This document shows, piece by piece, positions 4,909-5,241 of a stretch of DNA of 5,241 nucleotides. The stretch spans positions 1-5,241 of the forward strand of contig WJIN01000238.1 in the NCBI GenBank assembly GCA_014730295.1, in the 5' to 3' direction. The notes under the pieces were generated by a model. That model did not search any database. It was not told the origin of the DNA and saw nothing but the letters and a program-made list of their open reading frames with translations. A program made the position numbers and the translations under genes. This DNA is from Promethearchaeota archaeon. Its GTDB lineage: Archaea > Asgardarchaeota > Lokiarchaeia > Sigynarchaeales > SOKP01. Each line of letters opens with the position of its first letter. Position 1 is the first letter of the stretch.

Positions 4909-5241
4909 TCCGAACTGAGTTCGAAAATTGGTATATATTAACGCGGTAATTGCTGTTAACCACGCAATTCCTAAACTCGATCCAATTATCGCATTGCGTT
5001 CTGCAACTAATCCCGAAAAAAGATTTCGATATCCAATTCCTTCATCTCCTACAATGTTCTCTCTTGGGACTTTAACTGAATTAAATAAAGTTTGGCTGAT
5101 CTGCACCCGTGGAATAGATTGGATTCCCAATCTATTTGTTTCAATCCCTTCAAATTCACGTTCTACGAGTAATTGATACATGGTTCCACGGGGATTATTT
5201 CGATTAGATACTCCATACACCACAAAATAATCCGCAACTGA
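4537..5241 (-). CDS. Acyl-CoA dehydrogenase, C-terminal 234 residues (runs off right edge)
   Basis: The minus-strand frame is open from the right edge (SVADYFVVYGVSN) to TGA at 4537-4539, and the true start lies outside. The middle beta domain ends around VPRENIVGDEGIGY, a standard acyl-CoA dehydrogenase signature. The C-terminal helical domain follows, with RTQFGKPLYDFQGVSF (FAD-binding R-x-QFG) and QLCGGIAFTDN (the Q-x-x-GG FAD motif). These FAD enzymes form the alpha-beta double bond in acyl-CoAs during beta-oxidation or branched amino-acid breakdown. The position used for the catalytic base in medium-chain enzymes (E in YEGT) is glycine here (IIGGARNIQ). A glutamate in GLVAERNAI (codon 4999-5001) falls where isovaleryl-CoA and long-chain enzymes keep their base on helix G, so the enzyme is probably active and of that type. 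The GTG at 5221-5223 is internal, not the start. It converges on the small ORF. Confidence 0.93.
   Translation of the reverse strand, partial: SVADYFVVYGVSNRNNPRGTMYQLLVEREFEGIETNRLGIQSIPRVQISQTLFNSVKVPRENIVGDEGIGYRNLFSGLVAERNAIIGSSLGIAWLTAITALIYTNFRTQFGKPLYDFQGVSFPITKLFTELMAATELGFKSATEYKKTLKYEDQKFVKYNAAFSSGTKFLAANLAHRISYETQQLCGGIAFTDNMKIDKSLEVAKVQEIIGGARNIQLYLVSKDIRDIVKNLTF

Noticed and set aside
4928..5176. 82-codon plus-strand open frame
   Set aside because: Antisense shadow of the acyl-CoA dehydrogenase.
1..5241. CRISPR arrays, tRNA or rRNA genes
   Set aside because: No regularly spaced repeats, and no cloverleaf or conserved rRNA stretches were found on reading either strand.

Overview
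The window looks archaeal. It is AT-rich, with TATA/BRE-like promoter boxes, one strong Shine-Dalgarno site (GGAGG) and a probable leaderless gene start. A decayed gene at 3745-3908 resembles the HEAT-repeat proteins that are abundant in Asgard (Lokiarchaeia-like) archaea, so an Asgard archaeon is the best guess. That assignment is an inference from style, not proof.

Layout. (1) 1-753, minus strand: the first 251 residues of a zinc-ribbon DDE transposase that runs off the left edge. Its DNA is visibly richer in G/C than the rest, and a G/C-rich inverted repeat at 903-934 may mark the end of the element. (2) 966-3031: a compact unit bounded by an 18-bp direct repeat (17 of 18 bases identical; 966-983 and 3014-3031). 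It holds its own promoter, a palindrome, a 101-residue winged-helix protein (1078-1383), and a 547-residue SAMHD1-like HD-domain dNTP triphosphohydrolase (1374-3017) whose start overlaps the first gene by 10 bases. (3) 3038-3511, minus strand: a truncated second copy of the 3' end of the acyl-CoA dehydrogenase gene at the right edge. (4) 3512-4283: about 0.8 kb of gene debris, mostly minus strand, including a frameshifted HEAT-like N-terminus with its promoter still in place and an unidentified fragment ending in YGTHDW. (5) 4284-4400, plus strand: a 38-codon ORF encoding a signal-peptide-like secreted or membrane peptide. (6) 4537-5241, minus strand: the C-terminal 234 residues of an acyl-CoA dehydrogenase that continues past the right edge.

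How it fits together. The main functional unit is the operon of a putative regulator and a putative dNTPase. It sits between a transposase and a broken gene copy, and direct repeats bracket it, so it looks like acquired cargo. The two acyl-CoA dehydrogenase copies differ at about 39 of 366 bases, yet only 5 of 37 changed codons alter the protein. Both therefore diverged as working genes before one was truncated. The simplest reading is that the left copy arrived with foreign or related-strain DNA rather than by a recent local tandem duplication. SAMHD1-like dNTPases are known to deplete dNTPs, and related enzymes act in antiviral defence, so a defence role is possible here but not shown.
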